Assembly (NCBI GenBank): GCA_020726505.1
Contig: JAHLEZ010000006.1
Coordinates: 2,356,001 to 2,420,000 of the forward strand
Direction of reading: 5' to 3'
DNA length: 64,000 nt
DNA from: Leptodontidium sp. MPI-SDFR-AT-0119
Taxonomy: Eukaryota; Ascomycota; Leotiomycetes; Helotiales; Leptodontidiaceae
Shown piece after piece: positions 32,988 through 44,336 of the stretch. The position numbers and the translations under genes were made by a program. The notes beneath the pieces were generated by a model. That model was not told the origin of the DNA. It saw only the letters and a program-made list of their open reading frames with translations, and made no database searches. Numbering within the stretch: the first letter of the stretch is position 1; the number at the start of each line of letters is the position of its first letter.

Positions 32988-33120
32988 GGGGGGGGGGGGG
33001 GAAGGGGGGTTGCATCGTAGGGCGCCGTTTCGTGTGTTCCGGAAGCCGCGGCAGGGGGGTTAGGAGGGCTAGGGTGGATGGTGGAGGGTGGAGGGTAGGG
33101 TTAGGGTGGAAGGAGGGTGG
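32988..33120 (+). repeat. G-rich tract with 14-G homopolymer
   Basis: A 14-base G run, a six-G run two bases later, and G-triplets through about 33120 make this strand a candidate for G-quadruplex structure. It is also a place where base calls may be unreliable. Confidence 0.8.
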
Positions 33121-36100
33121 TGGGTATCTTTTAGTCAGGGGTTAGATGAGATGGGGGAGTGAGCCGGGCGGCTGTGATGCTCGGGACCGTAAAATCACAG
33201 TGAGTGTGGGTGGGTGGGTGACATAAGAAAAAGGGGGAGGCGAAATTTCTAATGGGATTTTGTGAGGAAGGGAGAGTAGAGAAAGATCGACTTGAAATGA
33301 TTCCGAGTGAGATAAGATGAGATCAGCCCAGCCTTTTGGACTTTGGAGACGAAAGAAAAGGACGCGTGTGTCTTTCTTCGTACCGGTGTCTCGACTGCGA
33401 CGTTGCAATCAATCGTGTCGTGTTAGTAAATACTAGGCTCGGCCTCCACTTCTCGTCTTTTGGTAGAGGGGAGGGGAAGGGAAGGAAGGGGAGGGCGATT
33501 GCATCAATTATCTCCACTATCTGTCTGTCTGTCTGTTTCTCTCTCCATTTAGCTGTTTCTTCCAAATAGGAAGAGACGTAGTAAGTAAGGACCAGATCTG
33601 GCCTGGCCTCCTCGGATAGACCGGCATAAATCTGAATCATTTTGTTACACTCACTAGGTTACCCGAGTCCCGGCACGTTGGAGGCGGTGGCGCAAGCAAG
33701 CAAACAACTGAACTGGCTGGCTGGGTGGCGGCTCGCTCGCTTGTTTTGTTGGTTTCATGAGATGAGATGATTACGGAACGAGATGTTGGGATTCGGATAT
33801 ACTTGTATTGGGAACTTGGAAACTTGGGATCCTGGGGAAGTGGATTGGAAATGATGTGTAAGTCCTCTCACCCGGAACTCCGCGAGGTGGTTGCACGGAA
33901 GAAGGACATATGTAAGCGGAAGCATGCAATCGTGGTTGGAGTTGTAGGAATGATGAGATCATGTTGTTTTCTTTTTTTCCCTTCTCTGTTTCTCAAGATA
34001 CCAGCTATTGGCTGGGAAGGAGACTTCCTTTCTCATACTTGTTTGGTTGCAGGTCTGCCAGATACCATTCTGTCGTTTGGATTCGTCGAATAAATTGCAA
34101 GCATAAAAATATAATAGCCAGTCTTCACTTTCGATCCCAACTGACGAATGAGGCAATGTACGAAATGAGATCTAGCTGACGTCGATCGTAACCTGTTTTT
34201 TCTTTCAGCTGAGAGAGCTATTCTTGTTTGATCAATCACTTAGACTTTGCTCTATTGGATCACTTCCTCCTCTTCTTTCCTTTTCTTTCCTTTTTCTTTT
34301 TCTTTTCCCCAGACTTTCATTCCACGCCATAATTTGATCGAGATGATGCTCAATCCAATCCAATTCACATGTAAATCTGCCCATCACGAACGTCAGCCGT
34401 TGAGACCTCATTATTAAGGCTGGATGTATCAATAGCGCAAACCCAATCTCACCCCATCCTATCCATCCCATTCCATCCCATCCCATGAACCCCCTGCGTA
34501 TCCCAAACATCCCAATTCTGACCACCACCCACTCCACTCTGCCATGCAACGCCATCAACCCGCGGAATCGGGACATGAGGCAGGGATCAGAGAAGAAGAT
34601 GGGGGGCATTCCATTTCCAAATGAAGGGGGGTAAGGAAAGGGAAGGGTTTCTCGGGGGGTGGGATGAGACGGGGAGGAAGGATGATGCGTGGAATCATAG
34701 AACACCGAAATGGAAAAAGTGTGGATACCGTTTTCGATCAAGAGCTGAGAACCCGAATGCAAATAATTGAGGGTGGTCCGGGAGAGGAGTGGAAGGAAAG
34801 ACACCGGAGGTTGTTTCAGAGCTCTGATCATCTATCGCATAATGTGGGCAACGTGTGCGTTGTGGCATTGGAGATAGCACTGAGGCGACGATCGAGCGAT
34901 AGGTGACGGAAAACGGGCGAACGAACCACATTAATTGGCCTCTGACGCCCAGGGGGGGCAGAACCAGAACGAACAAGCAAATACTCACCTCACTCACGGC
35001 ACTAAACGAACCTTGAAGCATGCTTGCTGGTTGATGATCATGGATGAGGGGTTCGGACATTTCTTCTTCACTAAGGCACTGCACTGTAACCACACCAGCC
35101 CAGTGAGTTGGCCAAATGCCCCCCTTGTCTAGTGCACGCCCAGCACGCCTAGCAGGCGAGTGGCCCTGAGCCCCCTCGCTCGCGGAACTCTGTTCCCCAG
35201 TACCGCCGGGGAAGAGAGCCATGCGCTCGCTCGCTTGTGTAGGGGGGCGGCCAGGGATGTGGAAGCTGAAGCTGGATGCAAAGAAATGAAGGCGAATGGA
35301 GGAGGATTGACCTGCCAGACTAGTCTTGAAGCGGTATGATTTGTCTACGTTGCCGCGCTGTACCTGACTTTAGCTTTTGGAGGGGAAAGGAGAACCCGAA
35401 AGATGATCATCCATGATGGGATTATGGCCTGATTCTGTTGCCGAGTGCGGTGCGTGCGTTATCCAACTGACTGGACCAGAGTACGAGGTCACCTCCATGA
35501 GTGGAGGATGAGGATGAGAGTGGAGACGATGGTGTTGGAGAACACGGAGTGTATGACGCGATGTTATGCCAGGGAATAGAAATAGAATAGAATAACATGC
35601 ATTAGATATGCACAAAACACTATTCCTCCCGAGCCTCATCCATAGTTAGGTAATTTACCTGGAACTAACCTAGCTATTGCAGTACTATTTCAGATGAACG
35701 AAGCCGAACTTACTTAACTCCACAAAGTTCGGCTTCTAGAGGATCGACCACCATGCTCGCCTCTCGCGGGGAACAGGACAGGATCATCTCCAGTTAATGT
35801 CAAGGTAAACTCAATCGAAATAACCAAACCCAAAAACAAACCGGAGCCCAAACCCAAGCCCAAATGCAAAATGCAAAATGCAGATAATTAAACCTCAGCC
35901 TACTCAAACACCTGCATCTTCTAGTTCCGAACCTTCTCACCGGGCAATTTTCGCTGTCAATCTGCACGGAGGCCGTTAGGTATGTGCTGCGCTGTGTTGT
36001 GCTGTGCTGCGCTTTGATTTTGTCTCTCCTCTCAAGTCTCAGTCTCAGTCTCGACTCTTACAAATACATAGATAATCAATCCCACCGCAAGGGCCATTCG

Positions 36101-39100
36101 AATTTCCCGGAACCTTAAGATTGCAAACGCATTCGCTGCGCAAAGTTTTTAGGTTTCATTTGATCTTTCATCGTTTCGTGACCTGGACTGACAGATGTTG
36201 TGCGTATGTACTTGTGACTACTTTAGATAGTGTACATACATCAATCATGTAATCAAGCGCAGACGCAACGCAAAGCAAGGCAAAGCACACCGCCATTCCC
36301 ATGCCCAAAACCCAAAACCCAAAACCAAACCACCTGATCAACCCAACGGTCCTATGATTTTTGAGGCTCAAGGAGGTGACCGCTTCTATGACATCTAGAA
36401 GTGGAACGAGTGCGAATGCGAGCCATTTGGATGGCAGTGCGATTCTTCCGGCCAGGGCGACGTGTCCTGCTGTGCTGTATTGTGTCGGGCGGGAGTGGAG
36501 CAGAGTGGAGAGGAGGTCTCGGGAGAGCCCGAGAAGGACTGACGTTGGGATATCCAATCAGAGAGCGCAGGGTATTTGTGTTCCCAACCACGATGCTGGG
36601 AGTGGATGGCTAGACACGCTTCTGTGCGGATATGTTCTGTTGACATGCATGCTGTATGGAGAGTATGGAGTTCGGCATGGAAGTTTCTTTCCTGCGCGGC
36701 GGAAAAGTATAAACAAGACCCGGAACACGAAAAAATGTTGGTTAGGGTGCGGTTCCGGTTGGGCTGGATATACTTCTGTGGGGATTTTGATATCCGCTAT
36801 CTTGCATCTTTCTCTTCTTTTGTTGATTTTCTTCCTTGCCTTGCCTTGCATCGCATCATACTATGCACACCGTACGGTACTCGGTCAGAAACTTAAGATG
36901 GAGAAAGAATTATGACCGTACTGTACCGATGTCTTGGTACAGATGAGGGTATTCTAGTTTACTATTATTATATTTTAAGGTGAGTATGCACGTACAGTCC
37001 GATATGCATGTCTGGGCACATACATGCCTGTACACTTAACCGTACATTATCAAATACCCTTGAGCAGATCAGATCAGCACCAATAACGCACCCTACAGGT
37101 CCATCACGAGATATAATTTTCCGGGGCACCTGCAGACTGACTCTTTTCGGGCCTTCAATCCCAAAGGAGAAGAGAGAAAGTGCGAAATAGGGAGTACAAT
37201 GCTACAGTGCCGTACCAGGATCGTGTTCGGGAGCATCTTCCGCTCTCCCGGGCGCAACCCGACTCGACTTCAATTTGACTTTCTCTGATCTGACCTCAGC
37301 TGTTCTGTTCGCCTCATGTCTCGGTACTACCGAGTATTGAATGAAAAATGCGATGTGATGTGATGTGATGCGATAGGGAAAAATGTGCATGCATGAGTAG
37401 GAAGGGTATTATTACTCAAGAATAACGGTTACTAGTCATACCTACGTACTGTGTCGCGTAACCTCTCAAACTCATAGGGCATGAAGGCATACTCTTGAGT
37501 TCGTCAGCCTCATCTTCGAGCTGTCACTATGTCCGCATGATCGGTCCGTTCATGGATACGTATGTCAGTACAGTACACCGCTCACATCGCCCGCCGGTTT
37601 CGCTGCTCTCACCGACCAAGAAATCTCGTTTGAAACACGCTCCCTGAGCGAGTTCGTGTAACTCTAGATGCACAGAAGAGGATTCGGACGAAAGATCATC
37701 TCATTCATGCTTTCAGCAAGAGGACGATGTCTCAGCTCCCGATATAAGGTTGTCGTTACCGTTACTGCCACTGTTATTGTTAGCCCTTCCGATATTCCGT
37801 CGGCATGTCACTCGGGCGTTGAAGGGAGGCGTATGCATATGCATATGTACTGTATATGTAGGGAAAGTCAATCTCCAGCTGCATTGCATGATACTGGCGT
37901 GCTGCAATGCACACGAGGCAGTTTTCTTCTTTGTTTTTCTTCGCCTCTGAATCATGTTCGTCGTGTCGCAGGGCCCTTCATGAGTCCTAACAGCCGCCTC
38001 GATGGGCTATGCATCGCGCCGTGGGGTATGCATTTCTGTAATGGAATTCTGCAATGCAATGTCAGAATGTTGGTTGGTTGGTTGGTCATTTTTGCACTGC
38101 TGCTGTTGGTTTTTCTCCTGCATCGGCTGCGGTTCGTATCCATTCATATTACTGGAAACAACGAACAAGCGAGTCCACGCGAAGGGGAGGATTTAATGGG
38201 GAAGACAGATTGAGAAAACAATGTCATAGAAGAGCATGGCATCGTCAGCCCTGCATGATACCTTGGAAAGGGTTATTGAAGGAGCGGATGTGATTGAAGC
38301 TCGTGCGTTGTGCGATTCTGTATCACATCGGGCATCACTGGCACTTCCCACCTTCCCACTTTCTCTCCTCTCCTCCATACAACTGTAATGGGTTGGAAAT
38401 CAAGATGATGACCGAGGTCTATCACGAGATACATGCTAGACAGCCTCATCCGCGTATATACCTTCCCCACCGCTTTGCATCATGCATGTTTCGTTCGTTT
38501 TCTTACCGTCTTCTCGTCACCCCCAACTGAGCCGACATCAATCACATCTGTATGCGGCCTGCCAGCCATGCAGCTAGACCTTGACCCAGCCTCGGCCTTG
38601 CCCTGCTCTCCAGCATGCCCTCCAGCCTCCAGCCTCCCCTGTCCCCTGGATTCGTTAATCTGCAGCTCCATCTGCCAACACCCTGGGTGAGATGCAAGAC
38701 TGAGACATGCATAACACACACAAAGGTATGCATCCCGTCATGGATATGTAGCTGAGGGGTGATGGCATGGTGATCATCGTTCCCAACACCAAGGCAAGAA
38801 TAAAACAAAAGCACCAAAACAAGCCTTCCCTTCCTTCAGAGGCGGACGGATCGTGCCGTGGGGGCCACCCAGAGCTGCAGCCGCGCTTGCAACGGGCAGA
38901 CGAGCTTCTGTTTGTGGCGTAGCTCTTTATCTCCAGATATTGAATACCCAGTCCTTGGTGTTGGATTTTGTTGGTTGGTAATATTATCGTCAGAGATTGC
39001 TTTGGTACCGGACGCTGTGGCGTACCAAAACAAAACGCCGCCCAATGTAACTTGGGTCCCTCACCCGAGAAATTCTATTTCCACGTCACTGCATTCCTGA

Positions 39101-40480
39101 GTAAAGTAACAGACGCGATCCTTCGGAAGACGCCGTGTTGAATTGTTGGGGCGTGTTCCGATCCTCGTATCTTTCTCTTTCTCTTGGTGTTGACAATTTC
39201 CCTTTTTTCGTTTATGGACTTTCTCTTGGCCGAATACGAATATCATTTATGCATTACTATGCAGGCAGGTCAGGCAGAGTGCTGCAGTGCTGTGCCGTGC
39301 TACAGATTGAATCCTTCATGTTCTCTGTTCTCTTGCTCATTTCCGTATCCTACTCATTCGAGCGAATGCGAACTATATTTCGGGAGATGCCTCGTTCAGA
39401 AATGGCGAGGTGCAGCTCAACCTTCTCTTAATAATAAGAGAACTGCAATATCACGATATCACTCTTTTGCTTGCCGGTGACTCAAGCGACTCATGTGCTG
39501 GTCTCTATGTGGTAAATGTGTACTCGGGGAAGCATCCTGACGAATTGGACACTGCATCCCCATCCGAGTGAGTTCGAGATGGCATCGCACGACAGATTGT
39601 GATGGGAGGGAAAGCTGCGTGTGCGTCCGTTTCCCCGAGGACCCTGAAATGTCAATCTTTGTGGGATGTGAGCTGTCGTTTTCCCCCCCTTGTGCGTTTG
39701 CATGTCGCATGCTGTAGCGTATGTTGTGTAAACTTCACGACTCAATCCCTCTCAGAGCGGTCAGATGATGCTCACATGGTCGGTGTGAGCTTCTCGACAG
39801 CCTCGGAAATGGGAGTTGGCAAGGGATGAAAGCCTCTCCCGGCATCACACGTATTACCGTTCGTGTTACGTTGTACGGCGTGGAAGGAGAACCGTTACAC
39901 TGCTTTCTGTTCCGTGAATTTGCCGGTCGTGTTGGGATGAGAAGCGAAATTGTTGGTGAGGAGGTTGAGATGTCTGATCTCAAGTGCCACTGCTTTGATC
40001 GTGAGGAGCGAGTTGAGATCAAGTTTGTGTAATACTTGTGAGATGGCCTGGATATGACAGGTTTTAATTGTTGATTCCGGGAAGGTAATGACAAGGTGGC
40101 TGTGGTGACGGTGACTTCGAGTGTCTCTAGGTATAAACATGGCTAGTATTATGCTTCTGACCTAACTCTACCTATGCAAAGAGATTTATCTACGACTCCG
40201 TTTCCCTGGATATAAGTATTAATCTCTACACGAAGAATTCTTGGAAAGTGAAGCAATTCCCATCTCTCACGTGCCGAAAGTCACGAGGGAAGAAAGCCGG
40301 CTCGGAACAATGAATGACCGCTTCAGTCACCACAAGGTGGCATGGCGGGGTAAATACAACACACAAAGCCTTTGTATAGTTTGCGTGAATAACGCCTTTT
40401 TTTCCTATTATACTCTGCCTGCAAAGTTCCCCGATCACTACAGTACTTGGAGTTCCAGTTAAACGAACACAACCGCAAAT

Positions 40481-41315
40481 ATGGCAGGCAAGAAAGCTGC
40501 TGGAGAGAATACCAAGAAAGCATCCGGAAATGCAAAGAAGGCCGAAGCCGCAGCTTTGAAAGCTTCACAAGAAAACGCAAAGAAGGCTGCTGAGGAGGAT
40601 CAGGAATGGGGAAAGGGTGCCAAGAACACAGCCAAGAAGTATATTTCTCTTCTCATTCTCTCAAAATCTTCCTATTCCAAATATCTCGAGCTGCTGTTGT
40701 TGATGTTCCTCGAGGTTTGGAGGGGAAGAATTACCCCGCAGCGCAACACACAACAGCCCACTTCATATCACATTTTACTGACATTTATTGCCTTTCAGGG
40801 AGGCAGAAGCAGCAAAGAAAGCTGAACAAGCACGCAAGAAAGCCGAGAAAGATGCCCTCCTCGCCGAAGAGGAGAAGGAAGCTCGTGCCGTTCCCAAGAA
40901 CTCGAAAGTCGCAGTCAAGAAGACGACTAAGGGACTCGATCTCTCCCAACTGGACGATACCCCCTCTTCCTCTGCCAAAGCCTCCGCACTCAACGCGACT
41001 GGTATTGATAATGCACTGGATGCGCTGAGCTTGACTGCGGATTCAGCAGCGAAGATTGATAAGCACCCCGAGAGGAGGTTCAAAGCTGCTTTTGCAGCAT
41101 ATGAGGAGCGCAGGTTGAAGGAGATGGAGACTGATGGCTCTGGACAGGGTTTGAGGCAGAATCAGAAGAGGGAGAGGATTCGGAAGGAGTTTGAGAAGAG
41201 TGAGGAGAATCCATTTAATCAAGTCAGTGCGAGGTATGATGCTAGTAAGGATGAGATAAAGGAGTTGAGAGAGCAGGAGAAGGCGAAGATTGAAGCTAGG
41301 TTGGGTGAAAAGTGA
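40481..41315 (+). CDS. CCDC124/Lso2-like ribosome-associated protein
   Basis: Two exons, 40481-40638 and 40799-41315, across a 160-nt intron (donor GTATAT, acceptor TTTCAG) give 224 aa. The N-terminal half is a highly charged Lys/Ala/Glu coiled coil beginning MAGKKAAGEN. The C-terminal part contains HPERRFKAAFAAYEERRLKE and KSEENPFNQVSARYDASKDE, the conserved CCDC124 block. Human CCDC124 and yeast Lso2 bind ribosomes and protect or restart them on recovery from starvation; the same role here follows from family membership. Length and domain order match fungal homologs. It is intact and begins a run of + strand genes. Confidence 0.92.
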
Positions 41316-41674
41316 GGGGAGAAGGGGGGGGGGATGAGGATATAAGGTGCTGGTGGTGGATGGCTGCATGCCAGAGAATTGAGAAACACCTAGCGAGATG
41401 AGGTTTCATGACAAGCCGAGTTGATGGGATGATGGAACAGGCAACCTAGTGCATACATAGCACAAAGTCACGAAGTAGATATTAGGATCATGAAATTCAA
41501 CGGATAATGACAATAGACTTGTTTTCAATCTTCTCGGTAAAGTTGTTTTCATTGTGCACTCCCTCAAGTTGAGACATCTCATGTTCTAGAACTTTTAGCG
41601 ACTTCGAACCTCCAAGCTTGACTTCACGTCCCCCAACCATTCTTCTACGCGTCAACTAAATCGCAACCGCAACA
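41316..41674. other. intergenic between CCDC124 and UBC-fold genes
   Basis: About 360 bp holding the 3' flank (with a ten-G run near 41324-41333) and the upstream region of the UBC-fold gene. No coding signal. Confidence 0.4.
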
Positions 41675-42903
41675 ATGGCACCACGACGCCTCTCTAATCT
41701 GCCCGCTGTGCGGAAGCAGCATCTACTTGTTGAATTGTACGCGTATTTTTGATAAGCTGGAGATTTTGGATGCAGAAAGAAAGGCTAACATGCATGTCGA
41801 AGCTCGAGTCTCAAATACGCTTGTCCACATGGCGTCTTCATGTCCCTCATGCCCGGCGACCCAACACTCTGGTCTGGCGTGTTATTCATACGGAAAGGCA
41901 AGCCGCCCATCTCTACGCATCTCTTCCTCTTCTCTCAGCTTCAGCGCACCAGCTAACTCCCCATCCAGGGCCGTACGCCCCTTCTATCCTTCGCTTCCAG
42001 ATCTCCTTCCCGCCAACCTACCCCCTCCTCCCACCCCTCGTAACCTTCTCGACTGATATCTTCCACCCGCTCATCACACCTCTTACGACCTACATGTACA
42101 CGACGGACATCCAAGACGGGGGTACTGTGTCCGCTACAGATGAGGAGCGTTTACCGCCTGGTGGCTTCTCTCTACGGCATGGCTTCCCAGGCTGGTTTGG
42201 AAGGGCGAGTAGACGGAGTGCGGAGCGTTCTAGAGGAGGGGTTGGTGGACAGATGCAGACGCCTGGGAGAGGAGGGGGGAGTATGAGCGGCGTGTCGAGT
42301 CCCGGGAGTGTGGTGAGTGGGATGAGTGGGAGTCCTACGCCCGGAACAACGGGGAGCGGTGATGGGGTTGGAGGGAAGAGAGAGGAAATCAGCACGTATG
42401 AGGTGCTGAGGTATATACGCAGTACATTCGATGATGATGCCGTGCTGGATCAAGTACCGCTCGAAGCGGCGGGCAATCCGGGGGCATGGCATGCGTGGCG
42501 GAGTTATAGGATCAAAGCCGGCAAGATATTGCCTCCTCTACCTGGCCCTGCTACGGCTACATCCAATCCTGTGGAGGGGAAAGAGAAGGCGTGGGCGGAT
42601 GGCTCTAGTGATGATGGGAGTAGTTCTGGTGTGCATGATGGATATCAGAGATTGGCAGGCGGCACTAGTGCACCTATGGCTGCTAGACGACCTGGAGAGT
42701 GGAATTGGGAGGGTGTTTGGGAGGTTAGGGTTAGGAAGGGGGTTGACAACAGTGTGGCCGAGGCGGTGCTTTTTGGACGGGATGCTGGGGACGACTTGAT
42801 TCGGTTCCTGAATCTGGATGAGGCTGAGGTGGAGGGGGTTATGGAGAGGGTGAGATTGGGCGTTGAGAGGAGTGATGATGCGCAGAGGAGGGGTGTGGTC
42901 TAG
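41675..42903 (+). CDS. catalytically inactive UBC-fold protein (FTS/AKTIP-like)
   Basis: Three exons, 41675-41736, 41803-41897 and 41969-42903, give 363 aa. The second intron has a GC donor (AG|GCAAGC), a GCTAAC branch and a CCAG acceptor; a GT donor does not fit the frame. The UBC fold covers about residues 12-110: HLLVEFSSLKYACPHGVFMS, DPTLWSGVLFIRKGPY, SFPPTYPLLPPLVTF, then DIFHPLITPL. Active E2 enzymes have HPN and a catalytic Cys at this last position; both are missing. FHPL replaces HPN, as in FTS/AKTIP. In animals and Aspergillus, FTS joins Hook and FHIP to tie endosomes to dynein; I infer a similar role. The C-terminal half has a Gly/Ser-rich stretch and an EVLRYIRSTFDDDAVLD helix. 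Confidence 0.78.
41898..41968 (+). other. GC-AG intron in the UBC-fold gene
   Basis: The 71-nt intron runs from GCAAGC to CCATCCAG. Phase 1 on both sides gives RKG then PYAP, the expected family sequence. The strong flanking consensus (AAAG before GCAAG) is typical of functional GC-AG introns. Confidence 0.8.
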
Positions 42904-43637
42904 AGAAGGGCATGGGAGGAAGGGAAAGACTTTGCTGCCGTGCAGCTGTGGCAGAGGAGAGATTTGAGCATGGTTCCGGTCTTGGAACTGAAGCCAGCAC
43001 GAGATACCCATTCGCAATTTAAAGTTGAGTTATTTATCTACCTTGAGCATGATTGAATTATTTGTTATTGTTTGTTTCTCCTATCATTTACAGCACCATT
43101 CCAAGTGGCATCATTGCACTTACCATCGTTTATTTCTCTAGATCAGTCACCCGCCCATACCTGTCCTTGATGGAATCTTGTCAGAAACTACGAAGCTAGC
43201 AAACGAGTCCCAGATGGCTATTGTTCCTATCCCAGTGGGCTTGCTATTGTTTTGTCCATGCCAGTTTGGCTGGAATTTGGGACGACGGCCACTCTTGCCT
43301 TTCTGGTCGCTTGAAGATGGAATGAGATGAGGAACCAATCTTGTGGCCTGTTATTCATGGGTCCTGCTTAAAACCACACTCTCGCTGAAGAATGCAAGTT
43401 TCGAATTTCTTGCCGACCAAAGCAGCTCTACTTGTGCTGCATTGAAAACCTATTGGCTATCTTGATTCAAACACATTCACGCCCTGGCGTGGTTCTCAAG
43501 TCTCAGGTGTCTCAATCGCTCTTTCCTCCCCGTCAAAGAAGATAACAGAATAAGACACTTCTCGTCACCAGCTCCCATTTTTCACTCATCATTCCATTCT
43601 ACAAAGTCCACATCCCACATTTCTGCAAGTTTTGGCT
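42904..43637. other. intergenic, no gene seen
   Basis: About 730 bp holding the 3' flank of the UBC-fold gene and the upstream region of the next + strand gene. Only short frames are present. Confidence 0.4.
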
Positions 43638-44204
43638 ATGAATAGCAGCAATAACTCAGCAATCGGAGCACTTATCCTAGTTCCGATTGTAATAGCAGCA
43701 TCCGCAGCATTTATCGCCATCCAAGCCAGCGAGTTCTGCAAACGCGCCGGACGGAACATCAAGAACTTCTGGAACAACAGCTATCCCTGGTCCAACACCA
43801 ATCAGACCATCCGTAGACGCAAGGTTCGAAGATTAAACCTCCGCAGTTCGCAACTCTACGCCGATTCCTGGCTCGATCTCGAGAGTATCGACTCACGTCA
43901 AGGCTATAGCACATTCATCAACCAAGAATCTCCCCGCCGTGGCAAATCCTTCAGCGAAGGTGACAAAGACGAGGCATTCGGGGACACTACGAAGAGGATA
44001 TGGCATCCCTCAAGATCGGCTCGTCTGGCGTGGAGCTTCGCGAATCCGAGATCGCCAAGCCGCAACCTCTTCGAATCATCAAGCGTAGTCAGACCGTCGC
44101 CAACTGCTCGTCGCCCAGAGAGATTGTCCGCAGAGGACGCGGCTCTTCTGGCGGGTCGTGCGAGAGTAAGGGGAGTCCGCCGCAGGGAATCGACAGACCT
44201 TTGA
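43638..44204 (+). CDS. hypothetical protein with N-terminal membrane anchor
   Basis: An uninterrupted 188-aa frame. Residues 8-28 (IGALILVPIVIAASAAFIAI and following) form one hydrophobic helix; the rest is basic and Ser/Arg-rich with KRIWHPSRSARLAWSFANPR. No characterised family is recognised, though this block looks like a constrained protein motif. The ATG at 43638 is used because the frame upstream of it starts only with TTG. The end is uncertain: from about 44000 a second frame is also open (to 44377) and could be spliced or frameshifted into this gene or the next. Confidence 0.6.
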   Translation: MNSSNNSAIGALILVPIVIAASAAFIAIQASEFCKRAGRNIKNFWNNSYPWSNTNQTIRRRKVRRLNLRSSQLYADSWLDLESIDSRQGYSTFINQESPRRGKSFSEGDKDEAFGDTTKRIWHPSRSARLAWSFANPRSPSRNLFESSSVVRPSPTARRPERLSAEDAALLAGRARVRGVRRRESTDL

Positions 44205-44336
44205 CGGTGAGGAAGAAGAGGCAAGGGAGAGGAAGTGTCATCGCTTTGAGTTTAGAGGAGCCAGAGGGTGACCTTGGTTCTGGGACTGCCCTTTCAGATA
44301 TCATTAGGAAACATTCAGGTGAGTTGACTAGAAACT

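Larger units (their letters stand above)
29358..40480. other. 11.1-kb region without a supportable gene
   Basis: Scattered frames up to about 200 codons occur on both strands, but none shows a domain, plausible composition or consistent splice structure. Visible elements: CCAG repeats at about 30258-30286; GATCGATTGATT-type repeats near 31862-31886; an imperfect 38-nt tandem repeat near 32162-32230; a 14-G run at 32988-33001 with more G-rich sequence to 33120; CTGT repeats near 33518-33536. It may hold long 5' leaders, non-coding RNA or decayed repeats. Confidence 0.45.

Noticed and set aside
33061..33110. Telomere-like repeat (TAGGGTTAGGG)
   Set aside because: Only about two units within a general G-rich tract, internal to the window and not an array.
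34232..35222. Two minus-strand frames of 199 and 175 codons in the gene-free region
   Set aside because: They overlap one another, are low in complexity in places, and show no domain or splice logic.
37668..38213. 181-codon plus-strand frame with a hydrophobic stretch
   Set aside because: No homology is recognised, it overlaps several equally long frames, and its composition resembles non-coding sequence.
40639..40798. Coding use of the frame through the CCDC124 intron
   Set aside because: Splicing AA|G restores the family sequence, while the read-through frame is unlike CCDC124.
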